Program-made: the position numbers and the translations under genes
NCBI GenBank assembly: GCA_027484145.1
Contig: JAIXUH010000005.1
Coordinates: 1-64,000 of the forward strand
Source of the DNA: Rhodobacter sp.
GTDB taxonomy: Bacteria; Pseudomonadota; Alphaproteobacteria; Rhodobacterales; Rhodobacteraceae
Direction of reading: 5' to 3'
DNA length: 64,000 bases
Part shown: in pieces, positions 7,331 through 15,597 of the stretch
Numbering within the stretch: the stretch's first letter is position 1
Layout: each line of letters opens with the position of its first letter
The notes under the pieces: model-generated
Database searches by the model: none
What the model was told of the DNA's origin: nothing
Seen by the model: only the letters and a program-made list of their open reading frames with translations

Positions 7331-8820
7331 CCGCCGATCTGAACGCCAAGGGCCGGTGCCGCCGCCGGTACTGCGCGGCTTTTTGACAGGCGCAGATCGT
7401 CCACGCTGCGCACATCCACCCGCGCGGCCCCTGCCCATGTTCCGGTCTTGACGCGTGGCGATTTCAGCCGCTCTTGCGCGGCGGGAATGGCGTGGGCGTA
7501 TTGCGGCAGCCATTTGCTTTGCGCCACAAGCATTTCGTCCACCATCTGCCACACCTCTTCGGGGGTGCAGATCGCGCCGACCAGCGGATCATGCAGAACG
7601 GCCTGCTTCAGCATTTCGACATCGCCTGTCACGGCCGCCTGCACTGCCATGCGCTGCACACTGATGCTGACATTGCAGGTGGCCGCGCAGGCAAGGGGCA
7701 GGGTCACACCTTCGACCATATTGATGCCGAATCGGTCCACCCAGCCGGGGCTTTCGATGATGCAATCGGCGGGCAGGTTGGTGATCGTGCCACCGTTCTT
7801 GACGTTGAAGTGCCCGCGATAGGCGCGGCCCGTTTCCAACGCTTCAAGGATGTGACTGGCGTGTTCGTCCGTGCGCGACCAGTCGGACAGGGGCTTGCCC
7901 GCCTCGTCCAGAAACACCGGGAAATCGGTTTCGAACCAATTGCGGTTTTCGGTGGTATAGCGCAGGTAGCCGCCGGTTTCGCCATGAATCCAGTCGTCAA
8001 GGCTGATCCAGTCCATGATCTGTTCGGGCCGCTTGCGATACCATGGCAGATATTCCGACAGGTGCCCGTTGGATTCGGTTGAATAAAAGCCAAAGCGTTT
8101 CAAAACGTCGATCCGCACCTTTTCCTGTCGGCTGAACAGCGGATGCGCCTGAAATGCGGCCAGAAGTTCGTCGCGGCCCACGGGGCGGCCGTTGTGGCGG
8201 ATGTCGGTATACCATGTCTGGTGGTTGATGCCGGAACAGACGATGTCCACCTCGTGCATCGGCACGCGCAGGGCGGCGGCGATCTGGCGATGGCCGTTCT
8301 GCACGCCATGGCACAGACCGACGGTGTTCACCCCGCCATGATCGATGGCGGCCCATGTCATCATCGCCATCGGGTTGGCATAGTTCAGCATCAGGGCACC
8401 GGGTTCAGCCACCTGCCGGATATCGGCGCAGAACTCCAGCATGGCGCTGATGCCGCGCTGTCCGTAAAGGATACCGCCCGCGCAGATCGTGTCACCGACG
8501 CATTGGTCGACGCCGTATTTCAGCGGAATGGTGATGTCGGACTGAAACGCCTCAAGCCCGCCGATGCGCACCACGTTCATGACATAGCGTGCGCCTTCCA
8601 GCGCACGCTTGCGGTCGGTCGTGGCTGTGACCTTGGTCTTCAGCCCGTTCACGTCGACAATGCGGCGGATGATCTGGGCCACCAGATCAAGATTCTCGGC
8701 GCTGATATCGGTCAAGGCAATCTCGATCCCCTCGAACTCGGGCACCTTGAGGATGTCGGAACAGAGTTTTTTCGTGAAGCCGACGCTACCCGCGCCGATG
8801 ATGCAAAGCTTGAAGGTCAT
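7327..8820 (-). CDS. Glycoside hydrolase family 4 enzyme (second GH4 of the alpha-galactoside operon)
   Basis: A 497-residue NAD- and Mn-dependent glycosidase. The N-terminal Rossmann motif KLCIIGAGSVGFTKK binds NAD; LNYANPMAM, GLCHGVQNGH (metal-ligand Cys/His) and SGINHQTWYTDI (second metal His) are GH4 landmarks. GH4 enzymes hydrolyse glycosides by transient oxidation at C3. It is clearly distinct from the MelA gene two genes upstream, with an insertion-rich C-terminal half (GGYLRYTTENRNWFETDF), so it probably acts on a different alpha- or beta-linked sugar. I chose the ATG at 8820 because it overlaps the halogenase stop (ATGA) and starts the Rossmann fold; the in-frame start at 9141 lies inside the halogenase. 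Last gene of the operon. Confidence 0.88.
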   Translation of the reverse strand: MTFKLCIIGAGSVGFTKKLCSDILKVPEFEGIEIALTDISAENLDLVAQIIRRIVDVNGLKTKVTATTDRKRALEGARYVMNVVRIGGLEAFQSDITIPLKYGVDQCVGDTICAGGILYGQRGISAMLEFCADIRQVAEPGALMLNYANPMAMMTWAAIDHGGVNTVGLCHGVQNGHRQIAAALRVPMHEVDIVCSGINHQTWYTDIRHNGRPVGRDELLAAFQAHPLFSRQEKVRIDVLKRFGFYSTESNGHLSEYLPWYRKRPEQIMDWISLDDWIHGETGGYLRYTTENRNWFETDFPVFLDEAGKPLSDWSRTDEHASHILEALETGRAYRGHFNVKNGGTITNLPADCIIESPGWVDRFGINMVEGVTLPLACAATCNVSISVQRMAVQAAVTGDVEMLKQAVLHDPLVGAICTPEEVWQMVDEMLVAQSKWLPQYAHAIPAAQERLKSPRVKTGTWAGAARVDVRSVDDLRLSKSRAVPAAAPALGVQIGG

Positions 8821-10328
8821 GATGCGGTCTCCGGATGAAGGGATGACAGAAAGGCGCGGTGTCCAATGGCGCGGCGCGCGGCAAGACGGTATTCGGTGGC
8901 AAGGGCGCGTGCGCTGCGCCGCGCATCGGCCCGCAGTTTGGGGTGCGCGGCAAGCCAGCCCTTGGCGGTTTGCGCGTTCAGCAGGCCCAGTCCGTCCAGC
9001 ACCGGCACATGCAGATGATGGTCGGTATGGGGGAGGTCCATTGGGAAGGGGACAAAATCGCCCGGTCCCGGCACCTTGCGGGCCCATGCCGCCAGTTTTT
9101 CGGCCAGCGTATCGGGCAAAGACCCCGCCACATCGCGCCAAAACGGCGTATCGCGCCGTTCGCTGACATAATGCAGGCGGATGAAATCGCGAAAATCATC
9201 AACCTGCCGGGCGGCAGCGGCGTTGAACGCGGCGCGCGCCCGGTCATCCGGCTTTGCCAGAACCGAGGCCAACAGCATAAGTTGTACCACCGTGCCGTGG
9301 ATCGACGTCGCCTCAAGCGGTTCCAGAAAGCTGGATGACAGACCCAGTGCCACACAATTATGGGTCCACTGGCTGTCAAGCCGTCCCGCATCGATCCGGA
9401 TGTCATTGCGAATTTCGACAGGGTGGCCCAGCACGCCTTCGATCTCGGCCTTGGCCTGATCGGGGGTGATGTGGGCATCCGAAAAGACATAGCCGCAGCC
9501 ATAACGGCCTTGAGTAGGGATTTTCCACATCCAGCCCGATCCTTGCGCCCAGGCAAGAGTGCAGGGCTCAATCTCTTCGCCCGGTGGGATGTCCAGCCAG
9601 AAGGGGATGGCACGGTTGACCGGCAGCATGTCGCCGTAGCGCACCCATGTGCTGCCCATGGGCCCGATCAGCGCCCGGCGAAATCCGGTGCAGTCAATGA
9701 ACAACTCGGCTTCGACCCTTGCGCCGCTTTCAAGGCGCAGCGCGGTGATGTCGCCGGTTTCGGGGTGGCGTTCCAGCCCCTGCACCTGATCGTCGATGGT
9801 GGCGATGGCCTGCGCTTTGGATCGCAGCCATTTGCCCGCAAGCGCCTGATCAAAATGAAAGGCGTGGTGATAGGGCCCGATGGGTACGCGGCGGTCTTGC
9901 ACCATGGCAAAGGGGCTGCGGTTGCCGTTCAGCAGGTGCTGAAAAAGATGCGTCTGCCCAACGCTTTCGCCCTGGGACACCTGATAGATGTCCAGTGCAT
10001 TCACGGCCATCCCGGCCACAAGGTGCGGATCGTCGATCGGCCCGTCATAGCTGTGGCCCTTGCGGCGCCAATCGCGATGGCGGATGCCGAACTTGATGGT
10101 GGCACCGGTCGCGGCCAGAAACTCGGCCTCGTTCAGGCCGAAGTGTTGCAGCATCTGGCGAAAGACTGCTGTCGTGCCTTCGCCCACGCCGATGGTGCCG
10201 ATCTTTGAGGATTCGATGACCGTCACCTCGCAAGGGTGGCCGCCCCGGCGTGCGCTGTCGCCCAGCATCATGGCGGCAAGCCATCCTGCCGTGCCGCCGC
10301 CCACCACACAAATGCGCCGGGGCCACAT
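8817..10328 (-). CDS. Flavin-dependent tryptophan-halogenase-family protein
   Basis: A 503-residue FADH2-dependent halogenase homologue. Seen are the FAD motif RRICVVGGGTAGWLAAMML, IGVGEGTTAVFRQML, ATIKFGIRHRDW (with the Lys that carries the halogenating species in PrnA-like enzymes), the signature WxWxIP in GSGWMWKIPTQGRYGCGY, and SSSFLEPLEATSIHGTV with the catalytic-site Glu. All key residues are present, so it is likely active if supplied with reduced flavin by a separate reductase. It sits between two GH4 genes, one base after the melA stop and overlapping the next start by four bases. That context suggests a carbohydrate-linked role rather than free tryptophan; the substrate is unknown. 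The start ATG at 10328 fits the beginning of the FAD motif. Confidence 0.9.
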   Translation of the reverse strand: MWPRRICVVGGGTAGWLAAMMLGDSARRGGHPCEVTVIESSKIGTIGVGEGTTAVFRQMLQHFGLNEAEFLAATGATIKFGIRHRDWRRKGHSYDGPIDDPHLVAGMAVNALDIYQVSQGESVGQTHLFQHLLNGNRSPFAMVQDRRVPIGPYHHAFHFDQALAGKWLRSKAQAIATIDDQVQGLERHPETGDITALRLESGARVEAELFIDCTGFRRALIGPMGSTWVRYGDMLPVNRAIPFWLDIPPGEEIEPCTLAWAQGSGWMWKIPTQGRYGCGYVFSDAHITPDQAKAEIEGVLGHPVEIRNDIRIDAGRLDSQWTHNCVALGLSSSFLEPLEATSIHGTVVQLMLLASVLAKPDDRARAAFNAAAARQVDDFRDFIRLHYVSERRDTPFWRDVAGSLPDTLAEKLAAWARKVPGPGDFVPFPMDLPHTDHHLHVPVLDGLGLLNAQTAKGWLAAHPKLRADARRSARALATEYRLAARRAIGHRAFLSSLHPETAS

Positions 10329-10329
10329 G

Positions 10330-11697
10330 TCAGCCTGCCTTTCGCACCGGAATGCGCGCCCATTCCGGCAACCATTCGCCATGCGCCTCAAGAAGCCGGG
10401 TCGTCATGTCCCAGATCTGGTCAAGGTCCAGTTCCGCCCCGGTGTGCGGGTCCAGCATGGCAGCGTGATAGATGTGGTCGGGGTTTTCGGTCAGCAGCGC
10501 CTGCACCGTCAGGTCCTGCACGTTGATGTTGGTGCGCATCAGCGCAATCAGTTGTGGTGGAATGTCATGCACCACCGTTGGCTGCAGGCCCATGTTGTCA
10601 ACCAGCACCGGCACCTCGACCGCGCAGCCATCTGGCAATTGCGGGATGAAGCCACGGTTGCCGATGTTGCCGTAGATCACCGAAGGTTCGCCTGTCACGA
10701 CCGAGTTCACGATCTGAGACGCGTATTCGTGGCTTTCCTTGACCTCGACCACATTGGCCGATTTCAGCTGTTCGGCCTCTTTCTTCCAGCGTGCGATCTG
10801 CTCGATGCAGCGTTTTGGGTATTCGTCCAGCGGGATGCCAAAGCGATCAATCAGGTCAGGGCGGTCGCGCTTGATGAACCACGGCGTGTATTCGGCAAAA
10901 TGCTCGCTTGACTCGGTCACGAAATAGCCAAGCCGGGTCAACATCTCATACCGCACCTTGTTGGGGCAGCGCGGGTTCCAGTGGCTGGGTTTGGGGAACC
11001 GCCCCTCGCGGTAGCCGCGCAACAGATCGGGATACAGGTTCTTCCACGTTCCGTCCGCCTGACGGTGCTCAAAGGACAGGTAAAACGCCATGTGGTTGAT
11101 TCCGGCGGCACGATAGCGGATGTCGTCGATGGGCAGGTCAAGATCGCGGGCAAGCTCCATTGCTGTGCCCTGCACGGAATGGCACAGCCCCACCTGCCGG
11201 ATTTTCGGATAGCGCGCGGCAATCGCCCATGTGTTGATCGCCATCGGGTTCACGTATTGCAGCATGATCGCGTCCGGCGCGACCTGCATCAGATCTTCGC
11301 AGATGCTCCACAGGTGCGGCACGGTGCGCAGACCGCGCATGATGCCACCGATGCCTAGCGTATCGGCAATGGTCTGGCGCAGACCAAAGGCCTTTGGCAC
11401 CTCGAAATCGGTCACGGTGCAGGGTTCATAGCCGCCGATCTGAAAGCAGACGACGACAAAATCTGCCCCCGTCAAGGCCCGGCGCTGATCGGTATAGGTC
11501 TTGACGCTGGCCTTGCCCCCCAAAGACTGGGCCAGCTTGCCCACGATGATCTCGGATTCCTCCAGCCGCTCGGGGTTGATGTCCATCAGCCGCACCTCGG
11601 CCGCCGCAAGGGCAGGGCGCGACAGGATGTCCCCGGCGATGTTCTTGGTAAAGACTGCAGAACCGGCACCGATGAAGGTGATGACGGGGTTGGTCAT
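10330..11697 (-). CDS. melA: Alpha-galactosidase MelA (GH4)
   Basis: This 455-residue protein closely follows enterobacterial MelA. Examples are VITFIGAGSAVFTKNIAGDI (NAD fold), CFQIGGYEPCTVTDFEVPKA, LRQTIADTLGIGGIMRGLRT, YVNPMAINTWA, GLCHSVQGTAMELARDL (metal Cys/His), AAGINHMAFYLSFE and SSEHFAEYTPWFIKR. It hydrolyses melibiose and related alpha-galactosides using NAD and Mn. Length matches the family (about 450). It lies nine bases downstream of the ABC ATPase gene and one base upstream of the halogenase, inside a seven-gene operon that imports the substrate. A divergent MelR-like regulator supports alpha-galactosides as the inducer. Confidence 0.93.
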   Translation of the reverse strand: MTNPVITFIGAGSAVFTKNIAGDILSRPALAAAEVRLMDINPERLEESEIIVGKLAQSLGGKASVKTYTDQRRALTGADFVVVCFQIGGYEPCTVTDFEVPKAFGLRQTIADTLGIGGIMRGLRTVPHLWSICEDLMQVAPDAIMLQYVNPMAINTWAIAARYPKIRQVGLCHSVQGTAMELARDLDLPIDDIRYRAAGINHMAFYLSFEHRQADGTWKNLYPDLLRGYREGRFPKPSHWNPRCPNKVRYEMLTRLGYFVTESSEHFAEYTPWFIKRDRPDLIDRFGIPLDEYPKRCIEQIARWKKEAEQLKSANVVEVKESHEYASQIVNSVVTGEPSVIYGNIGNRGFIPQLPDGCAVEVPVLVDNMGLQPTVVHDIPPQLIALMRTNINVQDLTVQALLTENPDHIYHAAMLDPHTGAELDLDQIWDMTTRLLEAHGEWLPEWARIPVRKAG

Positions 11698-11706
11698 GGC
11701 GTTTCC

Positions 11707-13329
11707 TCATACTGCGATTTCGAAGGCCGCCTTGACAAGGCGGCGGGTATATTCGGTGACTGGGCGTTCCAGAACCTGATCGACGGGGCCTTCCTCGACG
11801 ATCTGGCCGTTCTGCATGACAATGACGCGGTGACACAGCGCGCGCACAACCTTCAGGTCGTGGCTGATAAACAGATAGCTCAGCCCCTTGTCGCGCTGCA
11901 ACGTGCGCAGCAATTCGATAATCTGGGCCTGTACCGACAGGTCCAGCGCGCTGGTGGGTTCGTCCAGCAAGATGAACTCTGGCTCCAGCGAGATAGCGCG
12001 CGCAATGGCCAGTCGCTGCCGCTGACCGCCGGAAAACTCGTGTGGAAAGCGGGACAAGATGGTGTCGGGCATGCCCGCATCACGCAAGGCCTGCCGCACC
12101 CGCGCCTCACGGTCGGCGCGGCCTGTGCCGATGCCGTTGACGATTAGCCCCTCTTCGATGATCTGGCGCACCGACATGCGCGGGTTCAGGCTGGCAAACG
12201 GGTCCTGAAAGACGATCTGCATGCGCTGACGAAAGGGCTTCATCCCCTTGCGGTCCAGCCCGTCGATCCGGTTGCCAAGAAAATCCACCTCGCCGCCGCT
12301 CAGCCGGTTCAGCCGCATCAGGGCCTGACCAAAAGTAGTCTTGCCGCTGCCCGACTCGCCCACAATGCCCAATGTCTCGCCGCGCCGCAGGGTCAGGGAC
12401 AACCCATCCACCGCCTGCAGATCATAGAGCGTGCCACGAAAGGCACCGCCCTTGCGCAAGGTAAAGGTGACGCGCACATTGCGCCCGGCCAACACGCTTT
12501 CGGCCCCGACCTGCGCGGGATCAGCGCGCCCCTTCGGTTCCGCGCCCAACAGCCGCCGCGTATAGGGGTGCTGGGGGTTTGCAAAGATTTCGGCCGTCGG
12601 TCCCTGTTCACGCACCTGTCCGTGCTGCATGACATAGACATGATCGGCAAACTGGCGCACCACGGTCAGGTCGTGGGTGATCAGGATCACCGCCATGCCG
12701 GTCTTTTCCTTCAGCGCCTTTATCAGGTTCAGGATTTCGGCCTGAACCGTCACATCCAGCGCCGTCGTCGGTTCGTCTGCGATCAGCACATCGGGGTTGT
12801 TGGCCAATGCCATCGCGATCATCACCCGCTGGCGCTGCCCGCCAGACAACTGGTGGGGATACTGGTTCAACCGTGCCTCGGGGTCGGGGATCTGCACTTC
12901 ACGCAAAAGCTCCACCGTGCGTGCAAGAGCGGCTTTACGGCTGATCTTTTGATGGATCCGCAGCACCTCGGCGATTTGGGCGCCGATGGTATAGACAGGG
13001 TTCAGGGACGACATCGGTTCCTGAAAGATCATGGTCAGCCGGTTGCCGCGCAACCGGCGCATCTGCGGGTCTGACAGCCGGGCCATGTTGCGCCCGGCAT
13101 AAAGGATCTCGGTCTTGTCCGACACTTGCGCCCGCTTGGACAACAGCCGCATGATTGCGCGCGCGGTGACCGACTTTCCGCTGCCGCTTTCGCCGACAAG
13201 GGCGATGGTCTGACCCTTGTGCAGGGTAAAGGACACATCGCGCACCGCCTCGATCAGGCCACCATCAACCTTGAAGGTTACGCCGATGTTGCGCGCCTCG
13301 ATCGCAAGGTCTTTGCTCATGTCAGTCAT
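11707..13329 (-). CDS. Fused two-domain ABC transporter ATPase (DppDF/OppDF type)
   Basis: A 540-residue protein with two complete nucleotide-binding domains. Domain 1 has Walker [20 protein letters not shown]-loop [12 protein letters not shown], signature [16 protein letters not shown] and Walker [13 protein letters not shown]. Domain 2 has [45 protein letters not shown] and [12 protein letters not shown]. Both end with the oligopeptide-type C-terminal extension (HPYTRRLL and VTEYTRRLV). It energises the two permeases encoded upstream. Although this subfamily is named for peptides, several members in alphaproteobacteria take up alpha-galactosides, and the MelA neighbour supports that use here. 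Confidence 0.93.
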   Translation of the reverse strand: MTDMSKDLAIEARNIGVTFKVDGGLIEAVRDVSFTLHKGQTIALVGESGSGKSVTARAIMRLLSKRAQVSDKTEILYAGRNMARLSDPQMRRLRGNRLTMIFQEPMSSLNPVYTIGAQIAEVLRIHQKISRKAALARTVELLREVQIPDPEARLNQYPHQLSGGQRQRVMIAMALANNPDVLIADEPTTALDVTVQAEILNLIKALKEKTGMAVILITHDLTVVRQFADHVYVMQHGQVREQGPTAEIFANPQHPYTRRLLGAEPKGRADPAQVGAESVLAGRNVRVTFTLRKGGAFRGTLYDLQAVDGLSLTLRRGETLGIVGESGSGKTTFGQALMRLNRLSGGEVDFLGNRIDGLDRKGMKPFRQRMQIVFQDPFASLNPRMSVRQIIEEGLIVNGIGTGRADREARVRQALRDAGMPDTILSRFPHEFSGGQRQRLAIARAISLEPEFILLDEPTSALDLSVQAQIIELLRTLQRDKGLSYLFISHDLKVVRALCHRVIVMQNGQIVEEGPVDQVLERPVTEYTRRLVKAAFEIAV

Positions 13330-13338
13330 TCTGGGCCC

Positions 13339-14463
13339 TCAATACGGATCAACGGCATCGCGCAAGCCATCGCCCAACGCGTTGAAGGCAAAAACCGCCA
13401 AAAGAACAAACCCCACGGGCGACAGGATCCACGGGTAAGAGCCAAGCACACTGAACGTGCCCGCATCCTGCAGCATAAGCCCCCATGAAATCAGCGGTGG
13501 TTTCACCGCAAAGCCGAGGTAGCCAAGGAAGCTTTCCAGCAGGACAATGGCCGGAATGCCCAGTGTCACCGAAACGATCACATGGCTGAGGACGTTGGGC
13601 AGGATGTGGCGCGTGATGATGCGCCGGTCGGAAGACCCCACCGCCACCGCTGCACGCACATAATCAACCCGCGCCATGGCCATGGTCTTTGACCGCACCT
13701 CACGCGACAACTGCGCCCAGCCAAGGCCCGCGATCACAAGGATCACAAAGGCAATGAACACCGAAGATGGCGCCGTCACCGGGATCAGCGTGGTCAGCGT
13801 CAGGTAAAGCGGCAGTTGGGGGAAAGCGAGGACGATCTCGACAAACCGCTGGAACCACAGGTCGAACCGCCCGCCGATATAGCCCGAGGTGATGCCCAGT
13901 AGGGTACCCGCGATAGTGATCAGCGTGATCGACGTCAGCGCAATGATCAAAGAGATCCGGCTGCCGATGATGCCGCGCGAAAGGATGTCGCGTCCCAGCT
14001 TGTCAGTGCCAAGGATATGCAGGGGCGAGCCGTCCTCGACTCCGATCAGATGGGTATTCATCGGGATCAGGCCCCACAGATGATAGTCCCAGCCGTCGGC
14101 AAAGAACACGATCCGGCGGGGGTTTTCATAATCGGGCCCGACGATCGGCTGAAAGGTGATGGGGTCCAGTTGCTCGGTCTCGACGATGGGATAGGCGACA
14201 GGGCGCAGGGTGAAGCCATCCTTGGTGAAGAAGGAAATCTTGGCCGGCGGATTGAAGCTGGAGGTCGAGGCGTTGGGGTCCATCGGCGCAAAGAACTCGG
14301 CGAAGATGGCAATCACCAGCAGCAGGCTGACCAGCGTCAGGCCCAGCATCCCCGGCACCGACTTGCGGAACCGCCGCCACACCAGCGCTGGATAGCTTTG
14401 CGAATGCGTTGTGGTTGTGGACAGGCGGGCATCGGCATCTTCGCCTTCGTGTGTGGTGGTCAT
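13339..14463 (-). CDS. ABC transporter permease (DppC/OppC type)
   Basis: A 374-residue inner-membrane permease. The first membrane helix is GMLGLTLVSLLLVIAIFAEF. It is followed by an unusually long periplasmic insert of about 110 residues (STSSFNPPAKISFFTKDG through LIPMNTHLIGVEDG) seen in YejE-like and sugar-type members. Then comes the OppC core HILGTDKLGRDILSRGIIG with five further helices and the EAA loop VRAAVAVGSSDRRIITRHIL that docks on the ATPase. Its start overlaps the stop of the other permease by four bases (ATGA at 14460-14463). It forms the channel with that protein. Confidence 0.92.
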   Translation of the reverse strand: MTTTHEGEDADARLSTTTTHSQSYPALVWRRFRKSVPGMLGLTLVSLLLVIAIFAEFFAPMDPNASTSSFNPPAKISFFTKDGFTLRPVAYPIVETEQLDPITFQPIVGPDYENPRRIVFFADGWDYHLWGLIPMNTHLIGVEDGSPLHILGTDKLGRDILSRGIIGSRISLIIALTSITLITIAGTLLGITSGYIGGRFDLWFQRFVEIVLAFPQLPLYLTLTTLIPVTAPSSVFIAFVILVIAGLGWAQLSREVRSKTMAMARVDYVRAAVAVGSSDRRIITRHILPNVLSHVIVSVTLGIPAIVLLESFLGYLGFAVKPPLISWGLMLQDAGTFSVLGSYPWILSPVGFVLLAVFAFNALGDGLRDAVDPY

Positions 14464-15488
14464 GTGTCACCCCCCACCCGGATGCGCGGGTCAAGTGCCA
14501 CAAGCAACAGGTCAGCGATGATGTTGCCGATGATCAGCGTGGCCCCCAGCACCAGCAGCAGCGTCGCGGTCACATAGACATCGCCGATGTTCATGGATTG
14601 CACGATGGCCGGGCCGATGGTGGCAAGGCCAAAGACAATCGCCACCTCGATCTCGCCCGTCAGCATATAGGGCAGCACCACCCCCTGATAGGCGACCAGC
14701 GGATGCAGCGCGTTTGGCACCGCATGTTTCATGACCACCGCGCCCTCGCTCAGGCCCTTGGCGCGGGCGGTTTCAATGTATTGGGCGTTCAGCGTATCCA
14801 GCAGGTTGGCCCGCATGACACGCATGTTATAGGCCAGCCCGCCAATGGTGGCGACCGCGATCACCGGCCAGACATGCTGGATCAGGTTCCACAGCTTGCC
14901 CCAGTTAAAGTCGAGGAACCCCTGCCAGTATGGCTGCCCGCCATAGGCGCTGGAATAAAACGACCCGATTTCCTGCACGTTCAGCTTGAAGGCCAGAATA
15001 TACAGGATGATCAACGCCAGCAGAAACCGCGGGATCGTCATGCCAAGGAAAGACACAAACGACAGCACCGTATCGACCCACGTGTACTGCCGCGTCGCTG
15101 CGATGATCCCGAAGGAAACGCCGATCAGTGTGGCCAGCAGATGGCAGGTCAGCGCGATGGCGATGGTCGGCGGCAGCCGCTGCATCATGATGTCATAGAC
15201 AGGCTTGTTATAGACATAAGACTGTCCGAAATCGCCCTCGCTCAGAATGCCCCAGATCCAGTTCACATACTGGATGGGCAAAGGCAGGTTCAGCCCATGC
15301 GCTTCGCGATAGGCTTCGGCGGCGGCGGTCGCCGCTTCGGGCGCGGCACCACCCTGCACGATCATGTTGGTGCGGATGAAATCGCCATAGTCACCGGGTG
15401 GCGCCTGTATGATGGCAAAGGTGATCATGCTCATCACCAGAAGCACCGGTATGGCCTGCAACAGGCGAATGCCGAGAAAGCGCAGCAT
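14460..15488 (-). CDS. ABC transporter permease (DppB/OppB type)
   Basis: A 342-residue inner-membrane permease beginning MLRFLGIRLLQAIPVLLVMS, the standard OppB first helix. A periplasmic region with LPIQYVNWIWGILSEGDFGQ follows, then five more helices and the EAA loop YIETARAKGLSEGAVVMKHA. I chose ATG 15488 because the OppB family begins at this helix and GGAG lies about ten bases upstream; the open frame further upstream (to 15695) runs into the end of the binding-protein gene. It is separated from that gene by about 110 bases containing a strong hairpin. Confidence 0.92.
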   Translation of the reverse strand: MLRFLGIRLLQAIPVLLVMSMITFAIIQAPPGDYGDFIRTNMIVQGGAAPEAATAAAEAYREAHGLNLPLPIQYVNWIWGILSEGDFGQSYVYNKPVYDIMMQRLPPTIAIALTCHLLATLIGVSFGIIAATRQYTWVDTVLSFVSFLGMTIPRFLLALIILYILAFKLNVQEIGSFYSSAYGGQPYWQGFLDFNWGKLWNLIQHVWPVIAVATIGGLAYNMRVMRANLLDTLNAQYIETARAKGLSEGAVVMKHAVPNALHPLVAYQGVVLPYMLTGEIEVAIVFGLATIGPAIVQSMNIGDVYVTATLLLVLGATLIIGNIIADLLLVALDPRIRVGGDT

Positions 15489-15532
15489 CGGGATCACCGC
15501 TCCGGGTTGAAGGCTGTAAGGGGGATGGATGA

Positions 15533-15562
15533 CCGGGGGCGGCGGTTGTGTGCCGCCCCCGG
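15533..15562 (-). promoter_or_regulatory. Intercistronic GC-rich hairpin between binding protein and permease genes
   Basis: CCGGGGGCGGC (15533-15543) and GCCGCCCCCGG (15552-15562) pair perfectly over 11 bp with an 8-base loop. It lies 36 bases after the binding-protein stop, without a T-run. Such hairpins commonly protect the upstream binding-protein mRNA from 3' decay and lower expression of the membrane genes. That role is inferred from position. Confidence 0.6.
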
Positions 15563-15597
15563 ATGTTCCGCAGGGAAACCCGAACCGGGCGCTGCCG

